Of a stretch of DNA of 64,000 nt, positions 52,058-61,304 are shown piece by piece. Source of the stretch: an uncultured Actinomycetes bacterium (GTDB lineage: Bacteria; Actinomycetota; Coriobacteriia; Coriobacteriales; Atopobiaceae); contig OMWB01000007.1 in the NCBI GenBank assembly GCA_900314645.1, positions 16,027 to 80,026 on the forward strand. The letters are read 5' to 3'. Both the position numbers and the translations under genes were made by a program. The notes beneath the pieces were generated by a model. The model made no database searches. It was not told where the DNA came from and was given only the letters and a program-made list of their open reading frames with translations. Positions within the stretch are counted from its first letter, which is position 1. Each line of letters begins with the position of its first letter.

Positions 52058-52196
52058 ATCTCTCGATTGGGGTTCTTAGACGGACCCATACGGTGCCGCA
52101 AAATCTATGGCGAGATTGTGAAGCCCTACGAGCTTACGGAAGCTCGCAGTCAATGCCTCGAACTCACTTGGGGCTCAACGGGACACCAAGCCTCTT

Positions 52197-53147
52197 TCAC
52201 TGCCTCGAAGCAGGCCAGCGACGCTCTATCTCCACGAAAACCCACGGTGCGACGATAACGGCCGCAATGGTGGTGAGGAAGTTCTTCGCAAACTCAAAAA
52301 CGGCATCGCTATCCAGCAGCGAGAAGGGCCACGCAACGCCAAAGCGGAAGGCAACCACCAACACGATGCCCACGACAATGCGCACGACACCCTGCCTTCG
52401 CTGGCAAGATACGTCAAAGTTGACATAGCGCCGCTCGGCCCACCAGCCCAAAAACGCTCCAGCAAACAGCCCAATGGCCTTGTAGGTGTCAAGCACCATA
52501 TCCTCAAGCGCATCCTCAGAGAGGCCGAGGCCATCGGGATACGGCTTGATCGCCACGTAAACGCTGAACGCAGCGGCGAGGACACATGCCGCGACGGTCA
52601 GCCACGTATCGCGGTCCTCCCCTTCCTCAACCCATATGAGCATGCGCTCGGCAGCCCAGACGCAGAGCCATCCCAACGCCATGCCCGCCAACACGTCCTG
52701 CGGCGTGTGAACTCCCAGCTGGTTGCGTGAGAGCGCCACCAGGACAACCACCACGACTGACACCGGAAGCGCCCAGCGGTGCTTGTCGCGGAACGACCAT
52801 CCCAGCGCCCCAAAGATGGAGGCCGCGGTCTGCGTGTGCCCGCTCGGGAAGCTGTAGCCCGTCGCCGTCTCGAGCGCGGGCTCGTGAGGCCGCAGGCGTG
52901 AATCGCGCATCCAGGGGCGTGGAACACAGGCACTCACCTTTATCAAGCCGTTGAGGACCGACCCAAAGGCAAACGAGAACAGGACGTGCACCGCGCGACG
53001 CTTGTCGAAGCACCAGTACAAGATCAAGGGAATGGCCACCAGCGCAGGGCCTGAGACCACGTCAGAGATGAGCATGAAGGCATGCGTCACCACGGGAGGC
53101 AGCGACTCACGGAGTTCCTGAAGGAAGAGCAGAAATTCCATGTCCAT
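52197..53147 (-). CDS. PAP2-superfamily membrane phosphatase
   Basis: A 316-residue protein with about seven to eight helices. The three PAP2 active-site motifs are intact: KVSACVPRP, PSGHT and SRNQLGVHTPQD. It probably dephosphorylates a lipid phosphate such as undecaprenyl diphosphate or phosphatidate. Its C-terminal half (about residues 195-316), with three extra helices, is longer than in minimal BcrC-like enzymes. The start at 53147 follows GAGGA. It is flanked by tRNA genes and appears monocistronic. Confidence 0.88.
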   Translation of the reverse strand: MDMEFLLFLQELRESLPPVVTHAFMLISDVVSGPALVAIPLILYWCFDKRRAVHVLFSFAFGSVLNGLIKVSACVPRPWMRDSRLRPHEPALETATGYSFPSGHTQTAASIFGALGWSFRDKHRWALPVSVVVVVLVALSRNQLGVHTPQDVLAGMALGWLCVWAAERMLIWVEEGEDRDTWLTVAACVLAAAFSVYVAIKPYPDGLGLSEDALEDMVLDTYKAIGLFAGAFLGWWAERRYVNFDVSCQRRQGVVRIVVGIVLVVAFRFGVAWPFSLLDSDAVFEFAKNFLTTIAAVIVAPWVFVEIERRWPASRQ

Positions 53148-53238
53148 TTCAGTCCTCGCAAGCTGTTCGTGTTGGGTAGCCGATACGCTCCATACAAAAG
53201 AGGCCGTCACCCTCAAGGCGACGGCCCGGTCGTGTCTG

Positions 53239-53314
53239 TGGTGGGCCCAGAGGGATTCGAACCCCCAACCCAGGGATTATGAGTCCCCTGCGCTAACCGT
53301 TGCGCCATAGGCCC
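53239..53314 (-). tRNA. tRNA-Ile2 (CAT, lysidine type)
   Basis: A 76-base cloverleaf with CCA encoded. Acceptor arms GGGCCTA and TGGGCCC pair, with one mismatch at the stem end. The anticodon stem-loop GGGGACTCATAATCCC is the GACTCATAATC signature of bacterial tRNA-Ile with a CAT anticodon that TilS converts to lysidine, rather than tRNA-Met. Initiator-type features are absent. It reads AUA codons. The identity assignment rests on this signature. Confidence 0.88.
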
Positions 53315-53406
53315 GTAAGCACCGATTACCTTAGCACGAATCGAGGAACTCGACCAGTGCTTGCACCAAAGTTCACCCGTGTCTACCGAAGGGCCGCGCG
53401 GATGCC

Positions 53407-54081
53407 TTACAGCAGCTGAAGCGAAGCCGCGATAAGCAGCTGCCCCACGTAGTACAGCATCAGGTTGGCGCATCGCCACGCAAAGCGCTGCTCGGGACCA
53501 AAGGTGTTCAGGATGAGGATGACGTCGCTCAGCAAGAACAGCACCGCGCCGGCCATGAACACCGCCGTGTGGGTGCAGGGATTGCTTATGAGGACCGCAA
53601 AGGCCACGCAGTTCATGATGCAGATGGCCCCGATGTAGAAGAAGCCAAAGATCTTGAACGCGAGAGCCGCCTCGATGCGGCCGAGGATCCACCACATGAG
53701 CGCCACCGTCAGACACACGCCCAAGATGATTGCCTGCACCAGCCCGGGGCACCGCGGTGCCAGCGCCACGATATAGGCCACATGGCCCGCCAGAAACACG
53801 AGGATGCCCGCCAGGAAGGCTCGCTTGCCCTTCTCGCCCTCGAAGACGTAGCGCAGGTTGAGGATCACGTCAGCCACAAACCCCAGGGCCAAGCCTGACA
53901 CGATGATGCGTGCGTACGGGGTTCCCAGCGCATCGCCCGCACCCAAGAATCCGAAGGCCACAAAGCAGCACGACGCAAGCCCCTTGATGAGGTCCGCCTC
54001 GACGTATTTCCCGTCGCGCTCCACTTTGATGAACCATGCGGCAAGTACCAAGCAGATGGGAACCAACCAGAGATAGTGCAT
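53407..54081 (-). CDS. YhhN family membrane protein (lysoplasmalogenase-like)
   Basis: A 224-residue protein with about eight short helices, matching the YhhN/TMEM86 fold. Members include human lysoplasmalogenase. The family motif region FVADVILNL near residue 70 and LLSDVILILN near residue 183 carries the conserved Asp residues thought to be catalytic. Coriobacteria and clostridia make plasmalogens, so a role in plasmalogen turnover is plausible but inferred. The start follows GAGAGGAG. It lies between tRNA-Ile2 and the HAD gene. Confidence 0.8.
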   Translation of the reverse strand: MHYLWLVPICLVLAAWFIKVERDGKYVEADLIKGLASCCFVAFGFLGAGDALGTPYARIIVSGLALGFVADVILNLRYVFEGEKGKRAFLAGILVFLAGHVAYIVALAPRCPGLVQAIILGVCLTVALMWWILGRIEAALAFKIFGFFYIGAICIMNCVAFAVLISNPCTHTAVFMAGAVLFLLSDVILILNTFGPEQRFAWRCANLMLYYVGQLLIAASLQLL

Positions 54082-54163
54082 GGAGCGCTCCTCTCAGTGG
54101 TCAGGACGCGGCCTCGGCTCTGACACCTACGGTCGCTCGTATCAACACGTTTGCCTCATGCTA

Positions 54164-54877
54164 CTACGCCTCGAGCAGGCTGAGCACCGCGTCGCGCATC
54201 TCAGACGGTGAGTGAACGGTCTTGTCGGGCTGCTCGGGAACGTCGGGCACCTCGCGTCCACGCACGTCAACCCAGATGCAGCTCCAGCCGGCCCGCTTCG
54301 CGCCCACCACGTCGGTCTCATACGTGTCGCCGACGTACCACACGCCCGCTCCAGAGGCCCCCAGACGGCCCTCGATGGCCCGGAAAAGCACTTCCGCGGG
54401 TTTGTGTACGTTCCACTCCCCCGAGACCACCACGAGCCTCTCATCAATCAGCTCGTCGAGGCCCAGCAACCGTAGCTTTCGTCTTTGATGCGGTGCGTCC
54501 CCGTTGGAGATCACACCAATCGGCATGTCGTGGCGCACGCAGGCCTCAAGCGCCTCCACGGCTTCGGGGTACGGGGCGATGTGCTGCTGAGCCGCGGCAT
54601 ACGCCGCTTGGAAGCGAAGGGCGTCCTCGCGCGACACGTCAACGCCCCAGTCCGCAAAGGTCCACTGCACGCGAAGGACCTTGTGGTCCTCCTCGGTGAT
54701 CTTTCCCTCGGTGAGGAGGTCCAGCGCGCGGTCAGAGTACCACCGGCTCTTGGTGAAGAGGGCATCAACGGGCAGATCGAGCCGGTCGGCGAACACCTCC
54801 GCATAGGCCACGCGGTACGGCGCGGCAAGGTCATAGAGCGTGTCGTCCACATCGAAGACGATGGCGTCAGCGCGCAT
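54164..54877 (-). CDS. HAD-superfamily hydrolase
   Basis: A 237-residue phosphatase-like protein with motif I FDVDDTLYD (D9 nucleophile, D11), a helical C1 cap (about residues 16-90), motif II ISNGD near residue 124, motif III Lys in HKPAEVLF, and motif IV GDTYETDV. The general layout resembles YjjG- or GS1-like nucleotidases. The substrate is not visible. AAGGAG precedes the start. It is downstream of proS, separated by a long palindrome. Confidence 0.88.
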   Translation of the reverse strand: MRADAIVFDVDDTLYDLAAPYRVAYAEVFADRLDLPVDALFTKSRWYSDRALDLLTEGKITEEDHKVLRVQWTFADWGVDVSREDALRFQAAYAAAQQHIAPYPEAVEALEACVRHDMPIGVISNGDAPHQRRKLRLLGLDELIDERLVVVSGEWNVHKPAEVLFRAIEGRLGASGAGVWYVGDTYETDVVGAKRAGWSCIWVDVRGREVPDVPEQPDKTVHSPSEMRDAVLSLLEA

Positions 54878-54901
54878 GCGAACTCCTTGTGAAAAGAGCG
54901 C

Positions 54902-54998
54902 ATGTTGACATCCCGGGGTCGGTTTCCGTCAACAGTGGCTCGGAGCTTCGGCTCCTCAAGGCCACTGTTGCCGTAAACCGACCCCGGGATGTCAACAT
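54902..54998. repeat. Palindromic repeat family 2, copy 1 (97 bp)
   Basis: Arms of 38 bases at 54902-54939 and 54961-54998 match at 36 positions. They flank a core that itself folds as GGAGC-TTCG-GCTCC, a UUCG tetraloop. Each arm starts ATGTTGACATC and contains GTCAACA internally. It shares about 30 of 38 arm bases with the element at 56785-56878. It lies between proS and the HAD gene, so it could cut or stabilise the mRNA. Confidence 0.88.
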
Positions 54999-55010
54999 GC
55001 GTATGGACGG

Positions 55011-56723
55011 CTACTTGCGCTCGGAGACGACCTTCTCCGTCAGGTAGGCAACCACCTCGTCGAGCGCCACCTCGGTGCGCTCGCCAGTGGCACGGTCCTT
55101 CACCTCGACGTTGCCGTTCTTCACGGCACGCTTGCCGCACACCACCTGGTACGGGAAGCCCATGAGGTCAGCGTCGGCGAACTTCACGCCAGCGCGCTCC
55201 TTGCGGTCGTCAACCACGACCTCGATGCCAGCCTCGGCAAGGCCCTTGGCAACACGCTCGGCGGCAGGCCACACCAGGTCGTCAGCGGTCTCCAGCGGCA
55301 CAACCTCGACCTCGAACGGCGCGACGCACACCGGCCAGATGATGCCCTGCTCGTCGTGATGCTGCTCCACCACGGCGGCCAGCGTACGGGACACGCCGAT
55401 GCCATAGCAGCCCATCTGGAACGGCTTCTCGGTCCCGTTCTCGTCGGCAAAGGTGGCACCCATGGCCTCGGAGTACTTGGTGCCCAGCTGGAACACCTGG
55501 CTCACCTCGATGCCGCGGGCGGACTTGAGCGGAGCGCCGCACTTGGGGCACGCGTCGCCCTCCTTGGCAGAGGCGAGGTCAAGCCACTCGTCGACTTCGA
55601 AGTCACGGCCCGGGCGCGCGCCCTTGATGTGCCAGCCGGCCTCGTTGGCGCCCACAAGCCAACTCTGCGAGTCCTTGAGCGAGATGTCGGCAACGACGCG
55701 TACGCGCTTGTCGGCGCCAATCGGGCCCATGTAGCCCTTGACCAGGCCATACTCGGCCATCTGCTCCTCGTTCATGACGTCATAGTGGCCAAACGCATGC
55801 TCGGCCTTGACGTCGTTGAGCTCGTGGTCACCCGGCAGCAGGCAGAGCACAGGGGTCTCGTCCTCGGCGATGATGGCGAAGCTCTTGCGGCAGGCGCGCT
55901 CCGAGATGCCAAGGAACGCGGCCAGCGCGGCAATCGAGCCCTCACAGGGCGTCTCGATACGCTCGCACTCGGTACCCGGGCCCTCCTCAAACGCGATGCC
56001 CACGCACGCGGCCTCGACGTCAGCGGCGTAACCGCAATCGCAGTACACGAGCGCTGCCTCTCCCGCCTCTGCGATGGCCATGTACTCCACGGAGGTGTCG
56101 CCACCAATCTGGCCGGAGTCAGCCACCACGGGAAGCGCCCTCAGGCCACAGCGCTCGCAGATGCGGGCGTAGGCCTCTTTCTGGTCGTCGTAGCTCTTCT
56201 GCATGCCCTCGACGGTGGCGTCAAAGCTGTAGGCGTCCTTCATGATGAACTCGCGGCCGCGCATGAGGCCAAAGCGGGGACGCATCTCGTCGCGGAACTT
56301 GTCCTGGATCTGGTAAAGCGTCACCGGCAGTTGCTTGTAGCTGCGGAGCTCGTTCTTGACCAGGTCGACGAAGGTCTCCTCGTGGGTGGGGCCGACCACA
56401 AAGTCACGCTCATGGCGATCCTGAAGGCGCAGCAGCTCGGGGCCGTAGACGTCCCACCGGCCAGAGTCCTTCCAGATCTCCGCAGGCACGATCATCGGGA
56501 CGAGCATCTCCTGCGCACCGATGGCCTCCATCTCCTCGCGGATGACGGTCTCGATCTTCAGAAGCGAGCGCCACGCGAGCGGCAGGTAGCTATAGAGGCC
56601 GGCTGCCGTCTTGCGGATCATGCCGGCGCGCAGGAGCAGGCGATGGCTCGCGAGCTCGGCCTCGGCAGGATCCTCCTTCAGCGTAGGCGCATAGACGCTC
56701 GACATCCTCATGTATGACTTCAT
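55011..56723 (-). CDS. proS: Proline-tRNA ligase
   Basis: A 570-residue class II synthetase of the bacterial type with editing insertion. It begins MRMSSVYAPTLKEDPAEAEL, has motif 1 RLLLRAGMIRKTAAGLYSYLPLAW and motif 2 PTHEETFVDLVKNELRSYKQLP. The YbaK-like editing domain covers about residues 230-390, motif 3 is MGCYGIGVSRTLAAVVEQHHD, and the C-terminal domain binds the anticodon. GGAAC precedes the start. Palindromic repeats flank the gene on both sides. Confidence 0.97.
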   Translation of the reverse strand: MKSYMRMSSVYAPTLKEDPAEAELASHRLLLRAGMIRKTAAGLYSYLPLAWRSLLKIETVIREEMEAIGAQEMLVPMIVPAEIWKDSGRWDVYGPELLRLQDRHERDFVVGPTHEETFVDLVKNELRSYKQLPVTLYQIQDKFRDEMRPRFGLMRGREFIMKDAYSFDATVEGMQKSYDDQKEAYARICERCGLRALPVVADSGQIGGDTSVEYMAIAEAGEAALVYCDCGYAADVEAACVGIAFEEGPGTECERIETPCEGSIAALAAFLGISERACRKSFAIIAEDETPVLCLLPGDHELNDVKAEHAFGHYDVMNEEQMAEYGLVKGYMGPIGADKRVRVVADISLKDSQSWLVGANEAGWHIKGARPGRDFEVDEWLDLASAKEGDACPKCGAPLKSARGIEVSQVFQLGTKYSEAMGATFADENGTEKPFQMGCYGIGVSRTLAAVVEQHHDEQGIIWPVCVAPFEVEVVPLETADDLVWPAAERVAKGLAEAGIEVVVDDRKERAGVKFADADLMGFPYQVVCGKRAVKNGNVEVKDRATGERTEVALDEVVAYLTEKVVSERK

Positions 56724-56784
56724 GCGACGTTCCTTTCATGCATGTTCAATTGCGAATCGCTCACAGCATTCTAACAAGGTAAAA

Positions 56785-56878
56785 GCGGATGTTGACGCAA
56801 ACCGCCCCTCCGATGTCAACATTCGCAATGCTCGCTTCGAATGTTGACATCTGAGGGGCGGTTTGCGTCAACATCCGC
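56785..56878. repeat. Palindromic repeat family 2, copy 2 (94 bp)
   Basis: Arms of 41 bases at 56785-56825 and 56838-56878 differ at one position and flank CAATGCTCGCTT. Each arm begins GCGGATGTTGAC and also contains ATGTCAACAT, so smaller hairpins can form within an arm. The element fills most of the gap between ispG and proS and is related to the copy at 54902. Confidence 0.9.
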
Positions 56879-56885
56879 AAGAAGG

Positions 56886-57980
56886 TTACGCGCCGTAGCG
56901 GGCGGCGATCTCCTTGAAGAGCTCGTCCACGAGTTCCTCCTCGCCCACCGTGCGCAGCGGCTCGCCACCCACGAAGATCATGCCGCGGCCCTGGCCACAG
57001 GCAATGCCGATGTCGGCGTCGCGAGCCTCGCCCGGGCCGTTCACGATGCAGCCCATGACGGCGACGCTGATGGGAGCGCGAACGTCACGCAGGCGCTGGG
57101 CGACCTCCTCGGCCATCCCGATGAGGTTGACCCGCGTGCGGCCGCACGTGGGGCAGCTCACGAGCTCAGGACGAAGCCTCCGCATGCCCAGGGCACTGAG
57201 CAGCTCCCAGGCAACGTCGACCTCCTCCACGGGATCGGCCGTAAGCGAGAGGCGCATGGTGTCACCGATGCCGTCAGCCAGAAGCGCACCCACCGCAGCG
57301 CAGTTCTTGACCGTTCCCTGACGGAGCGTTCCGGCCTCCGTCACGCCTACGTGCAGCGGATACTGGGGAAGCTCCTCGGACAGCATGCGGTACGTCTCGA
57401 TGGTCACAGGCACGGAATGCGCCTTGGCGGAAAGCACGATGTTGGAGAATCCGCGCTCCTCGAAGTGACGCACGAACGACGCGCACGACGCCACGAGCTT
57501 CTGCGGCTGGGTGAGGTCTGTGCGCTCGGCTACGGCCTCGTCGAGCGAGCCAGCGTTGACGCCGATGCGGATGGGGATGCCACGCTGGCCCGCCTCGTCG
57601 ATCACGGCGTCCACGCGCTCGAACGACCCGATGTTTCCAGGGTTGAGGCGCAGGGCCGCGGCACCACGCTGGGCGGCGCCGATGGCAAGCTTGTGATCGA
57701 AGTGGATGTCGGCCACCACGGGAAGCGGGCTTTCGGCACAGATAGCTTCAAAGCCGTCCAGAGCCCCAGCATTGGGCACGGCGCAGCGGATGATCTCGCA
57801 CCCGGCATCAGCAAGCCGCTGAATCTGAGCGAGCGTCGCTTTCGCATCGTCCGTACGCGTCGTGCACATCGACTGCACCGACACCGGCGCACCACCGCCG
57901 ACGGGCACGTTTCCCACCATTACCTGACGAGTACGCGTCCGCGGAGCCTCGTCGGCACTGACATAGCAAGATTCACGCAT
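56886..57980 (-). CDS. ispG: 4-hydroxy-3-methylbut-2-en-1-yl diphosphate synthase
   Basis: A 364-residue Fe-S enzyme of the MEP pathway. The TIM barrel has QSMCTTRTDD and RLNPGNIGS. The cluster cysteines are in VSCPTCGR and MGCIVNGPGEA near the C-terminus. It makes the substrate of IspH, encoded at 40486. AGGACC lies before the ATG at 57980. It is 8 bases past the rseP stop, so it belongs to the long isoprenoid/lipid operon, and a palindrome follows. Confidence 0.96.
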   Translation of the reverse strand: MRESCYVSADEAPRTRTRQVMVGNVPVGGGAPVSVQSMCTTRTDDAKATLAQIQRLADAGCEIIRCAVPNAGALDGFEAICAESPLPVVADIHFDHKLAIGAAQRGAAALRLNPGNIGSFERVDAVIDEAGQRGIPIRIGVNAGSLDEAVAERTDLTQPQKLVASCASFVRHFEERGFSNIVLSAKAHSVPVTIETYRMLSEELPQYPLHVGVTEAGTLRQGTVKNCAAVGALLADGIGDTMRLSLTADPVEEVDVAWELLSALGMRRLRPELVSCPTCGRTRVNLIGMAEEVAQRLRDVRAPISVAVMGCIVNGPGEARDADIGIACGQGRGMIFVGGEPLRTVGEEELVDELFKEIAARYGA

Positions 57981-57988
57981 GAGAGGTC

Positions 57989-59131
57989 CTAACCAAGAAT
58001 GTAGCGAACGATGTCGTTACGCAGCGCAACGACAAAGATGAACAGGAAGAACGCGACGCCCACGTAGCTCACGATGGTCTGCGCGCGTATGGAGAGCGGA
58101 CGGCGGATGATGAGCTGCACGATCTCGATCAGGATCTTCCCGCCGTCAAGCGGCGGGATCGGCAGCAGGTTCATGAAGCCGAGCGACATCGAGACCGACG
58201 CCACCAGCAGCACAAGCTCAATCGGGCTGGTCGATGCCGCCTCGCTCGCCATGACGGAGATGCCCACCACGGACGACGAGGACTCCAGGACCTCCATAGT
58301 GTGCCACGGCATGATGAGGCGAGCGGCAAACTGCGCCACCGTGAGCGCGTAGTCGAAGGCGAAGCGAATGGCCGTCAGCACGTCAGGACGCCAGACAAAC
58401 GTCTCGCCATCCTGCACGAACGTCATGCCAAAGACGCTTACCGTCACCACCACGAGCAGCAGCGCAAACACGATGTTGACGGCAGGGCCGGCCAAGAGCG
58501 ACACCAGACGCGGCACAAACGACTTGCCCAGATACGTACGGGAACGCTCGTGCTGCAGGAAGTCTGACGGAGCCATATCGGGAACGCGCGGCTCGGCGTA
58601 ACCGGTAGAGCCCTCGCGAGAGAAGTCGTGGTCGCGGTCGTACTCCGTGAGGAGCCGATCGTCGCGGGCAAGCGTCTCGAAGGCCTCGGGCCACGTTGAC
58701 TGACCAACGCGTTCGCCCAGTTCCGGGTCATAGTACGGACGGATGGAGCCCCAGTCGGCAAGCGTCGCCACGAGACCGTACGCACGCTCCTCGTCGCAGC
58801 CCACTTCCTGTGCGAGCTCGGCCACCTTCACACGGCCATGGCGCTGCACGCAGGCGAGCGCGGGCGCGAGGAGCTCGTCCTCCTCCCCTTCCATGCCGCA
58901 GATGCGGGTGTATCCACCCAGCAGAATAGGTGTCACGCCAAACTCGGTTCCGTAGCGCTTTGACTTGAACGCAAGACGGAAGCGCGAGGGCATGCCGAGG
59001 AAGAACTCGGTAACGCGCATGCCGAAGGCGCGCGCGGCAAGGAAGTGCCCGCCCTCATGAATGAACACGAGAAGCGAGAGCACCAGAAGGCCCCAGAAGA
59101 CCACCGAAAGCACGTTGAGAATCTGCATCAT
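57989..59131 (-). CDS. rseP: RIP metalloprotease (RseP-like) with winged-helix-like insertion
   Basis: A 380-residue M50 membrane protease. HEGGH is at residues 25-29, the second motif NLLPIPPLDGGK is near residue 326, and about four helices are predicted. The region where a PDZ domain is usual instead contains a segment (about residues 88-150, DELLAPALACVQRHGRV and following) that reads like a small winged helix, then a charged stretch. ATG at 59131 is preferred because AGGTGA lies just upstream; a GTG at 59140 overlaps the dxr stop. It likely cleaves anti-sigma or signal-peptide remnants. Confidence 0.88.
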   Translation of the reverse strand: MMQILNVLSVVFWGLLVLSLLVFIHEGGHFLAARAFGMRVTEFFLGMPSRFRLAFKSKRYGTEFGVTPILLGGYTRICGMEGEEDELLAPALACVQRHGRVKVAELAQEVGCDEERAYGLVATLADWGSIRPYYDPELGERVGQSTWPEAFETLARDDRLLTEYDRDHDFSREGSTGYAEPRVPDMAPSDFLQHERSRTYLGKSFVPRLVSLLAGPAVNIVFALLLVVVTVSVFGMTFVQDGETFVWRPDVLTAIRFAFDYALTVAQFAARLIMPWHTMEVLESSSSVVGISVMASEAASTSPIELVLLVASVSMSLGFMNLLPIPPLDGGKILIEIVQLIIRRPLSIRAQTIVSYVGVAFFLFIFVVALRNDIVRYILG

Positions 59132-59136
59132 GGGCT

Positions 59137-60336
59137 TCACCTGCCCATCGTCTTCAGGACATCCTTAGCCAGCTCGCGAGCGTGTCGATCGACGTCGGCA
59201 AGCTGCTCCAACGAGGCAACGGGCTCGACCTTCGTCTGCTCCATGACCGACTCGACGATGTCCTGGATGTCCAAGAAGCCGCAGGCACCAGACCTGAAGG
59301 CAGCGTTCGCAATCTCGTTTGCCGCATTCATGGCACAGGGCAGGGTACCACCCGCACGCCCAGCCTCCTTGGCGAGCGCCAGGCAGCGGAAGGTGTCCTC
59401 GTCAGCCTCGCCAAACGTGAGCGGCTGCATCGCGCAATAGTCTTCGCGCGGCACCGGCGTCTCCCAGCGCTCTGGGAAGCTCAGGGCCGCCTGGATGGGA
59501 ATGCGCATGTCCGAGGGCCCGAGCTGCGCCTTGATGGTGCCGTCGACAAACTCCACCATCGAGTGGATCCTGCTCTGGCGGTGCACCAGCACGCGAACAT
59601 GGTCAACGTCAATCTCGAAGAGCTGCTTGGCCTCCAGCACCTCAAGGCCCTTGTTCATGAGCGTGGCGCTGTCCACCGTGATCTTGGGTCCCATGTTCCA
59701 AGTCGGGTGCGCAAGCGCGTCAGCAGCCGTCACGTTGGCGAGCTGCTCGCGCGACCACCCGTAGAACGGCCCGCCCGAGCACGTGAGCCAGATGCGGTGC
59801 ACCTCAGAAAGGCGCTCCCCCAACAGGCAGTCGAAGATGGCGTAGTGCTCGGAGTCGACGGGGATGAGCTTTCCCGGCTTCGCGAGCGGCATCAAGAGGT
59901 CGCCGCCCACCACGATGGACTCCTTGTTCGCGTACAGAAGCGTCTTGTCGGCAACGAGGGCCTGGTAGCCCACGTCGATGCCCACGGCTCCGACCACAGA
60001 GTTCATCACGCAGTCGTTGTCGTCGAGCGACGCGAGCTCGGTCACCGCAGCGGCGCCAAAGCGCACCTCACAGTTCTGCGGTAGCTCGTCAAGGAGCGGG
60101 TCGCCCCGACGCGCAACGTTTCCAATGGCGACGTGCGTGACGCCGAACTCGCGCGCCGCCGCGACGAGGTCGGCCACCGAATCATACGCCGCAAGTGCGG
60201 TCACCTGGAGCTTGTCGGGGTGCCTCCGGCACACGTCAAGCGTCTGCTTACCGATGGAGCCAGTGGCCCCAATGACGGCGACGCGCAGGGGGTACCTGCG
60301 CGCGGCCTCACGATGGTTGTCAAAGAAGATGCTCAA
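59137..60336 (-). CDS. dxr: 1-deoxy-D-xylulose 5-phosphate reductoisomerase
   Basis: A 399-residue NADPH enzyme, the second step of the MEP pathway. It has the Rossmann GATGSIGKQT near residue 23, ANKESIVVGG, the metal-ligand region PVDSEHYAIFD, SGGPFYG, and HPTWNMGPKITVDSATLMNKG. The start is a TTG at 60336 with GGAGGAATTC upstream, overlapping the cdsA stop, so translation is coupled. Confidence 0.95.
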   Translation of the reverse strand: MSIFFDNHREAARRYPLRVAVIGATGSIGKQTLDVCRRHPDKLQVTALAAYDSVADLVAAAREFGVTHVAIGNVARRGDPLLDELPQNCEVRFGAAAVTELASLDDNDCVMNSVVGAVGIDVGYQALVADKTLLYANKESIVVGGDLLMPLAKPGKLIPVDSEHYAIFDCLLGERLSEVHRIWLTCSGGPFYGWSREQLANVTAADALAHPTWNMGPKITVDSATLMNKGLEVLEAKQLFEIDVDHVRVLVHRQSRIHSMVEFVDGTIKAQLGPSDMRIPIQAALSFPERWETPVPREDYCAMQPLTFGEADEDTFRCLALAKEAGRAGGTLPCAMNAANEIANAAFRSGACGFLDIQDIVESVMEQTKVEPVASLEQLADVDRHARELAKDVLKTMGR

Positions 60337-61304
60337 AGAATTCCTCCAATGTGGAGCATTACGTATGCGGCCATGCCGCCAAAGAGCATGGAGTCTGAGC
60401 GATCGAGGAGACCGCCGTGGCCGGGAAGGATATCACCTGAGTCCTTCACGCCCACGCCACGCTTGATGCGCGACTCAAAGAGGTCTCCCACAACCGAGCA
60501 GAATGCCACCACGGCGCCCGTGACGAGCGCATACGGAATGCCAATGCCTTGCACCTTGAGGATACCCACTAAGAGCCATACCAGCATGGCCCCCGCAATA
60601 CCTCCCCAAAAGCCCTCCACAGACTTGTTGGGAGAGATGCGTGGCGCGAGTTTGTGCCGACCGATGCGCGACCCCACCAGATACGCGGCAGAGTCGTTCA
60701 GCCACACCGAGCCCATCACGCCCAAGCTCAACAGGAACCCGGGAAGACCGACCGCGGAGGCGCGAATGTACACGAGGCACGAGAACGCCAGAGAGGTGTA
60801 GATGGGACCAAAGGCCGTCACGGCAACGTCCGCGATGTTGGCGCGCGGCGTCGCCACGTACCAGACCGAGCACCCGATGAGGAAAATGGCGGTTACCAGC
60901 AACGTTTGGTGCGTCAACGGCAGCAGGACGGCCAACGGGTACGCCAGCGCGGCCGTCAGGCCCCAGATCTCGTTGGGCATGCGGCCAGCCGTACGCACCA
61001 TGCGATAGAACTCAGAGCAGCAGAGCCACGCCATGGCGGCCACGATGACCGCAGTGGGAATGACACCAAACCAGAGGCAGCCAACAATGGCCACGGCATA
61101 GATTACGCCCGTCGCCGAGCGGAGAATGAGCTTTTCCCACCAGCTGCGAGCACGCTGGCCGCGCAGCGCACCATCGTTGAACGCCTCAGCACGGGCATTG
61201 CGCAGACGCTCAAGCCAGTCGATGCCGCGTTCGATGCGACTGCTGCTTGCCACGTTGGTGGTCCGCCGCCGAGTGCTTTTCTCGTCCTTGGTCTCATCGC
61301 TCAT
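60333..61304 (-). CDS. cdsA: Phosphatidate cytidylyltransferase
   Basis: A 323-residue membrane enzyme making CDP-diacylglycerol. The CdsA signature is in the last third: GSRIGRHKLAPRISPNKSVEG near residue 225, then DLFESRIKRGVGVKDSGDILPGHGGLLDRSDS near 280. About eight helices are predicted, and the 60-residue polar N-terminus is longer than usual. The start at 61304 follows GGAGTGG, and the stop codon of uppS overlaps it by 4 bases. Confidence 0.95.
   Translation of the reverse strand: MSDETKDEKSTRRRTTNVASSSRIERGIDWLERLRNARAEAFNDGALRGQRARSWWEKLILRSATGVIYAVAIVGCLWFGVIPTAVIVAAMAWLCCSEFYRMVRTAGRMPNEIWGLTAALAYPLAVLLPLTHQTLLVTAIFLIGCSVWYVATPRANIADVAVTAFGPIYTSLAFSCLVYIRASAVGLPGFLLSLGVMGSVWLNDSAAYLVGSRIGRHKLAPRISPNKSVEGFWGGIAGAMLVWLLVGILKVQGIGIPYALVTGAVVAFCSVVGDLFESRIKRGVGVKDSGDILPGHGGLLDRSDSMLFGGMAAYVMLHIGGIL

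Noticed and set aside
53239..53314. The CAT-anticodon tRNA as tRNA-Met
   Set aside because: The GACTCATAATC anticodon arm is the lysidine tRNA-Ile2 signature, and initiator features such as the unpaired first base and GGG/CCC anticodon-stem pairs are not present.
54902..56878. Repeated palindromes considered as CRISPR repeats
   Set aside because: There are only two copies about 1.9 kb apart with a gene between them, the arms are far longer than CRISPR repeats, there are no regular spacers and no cas genes.
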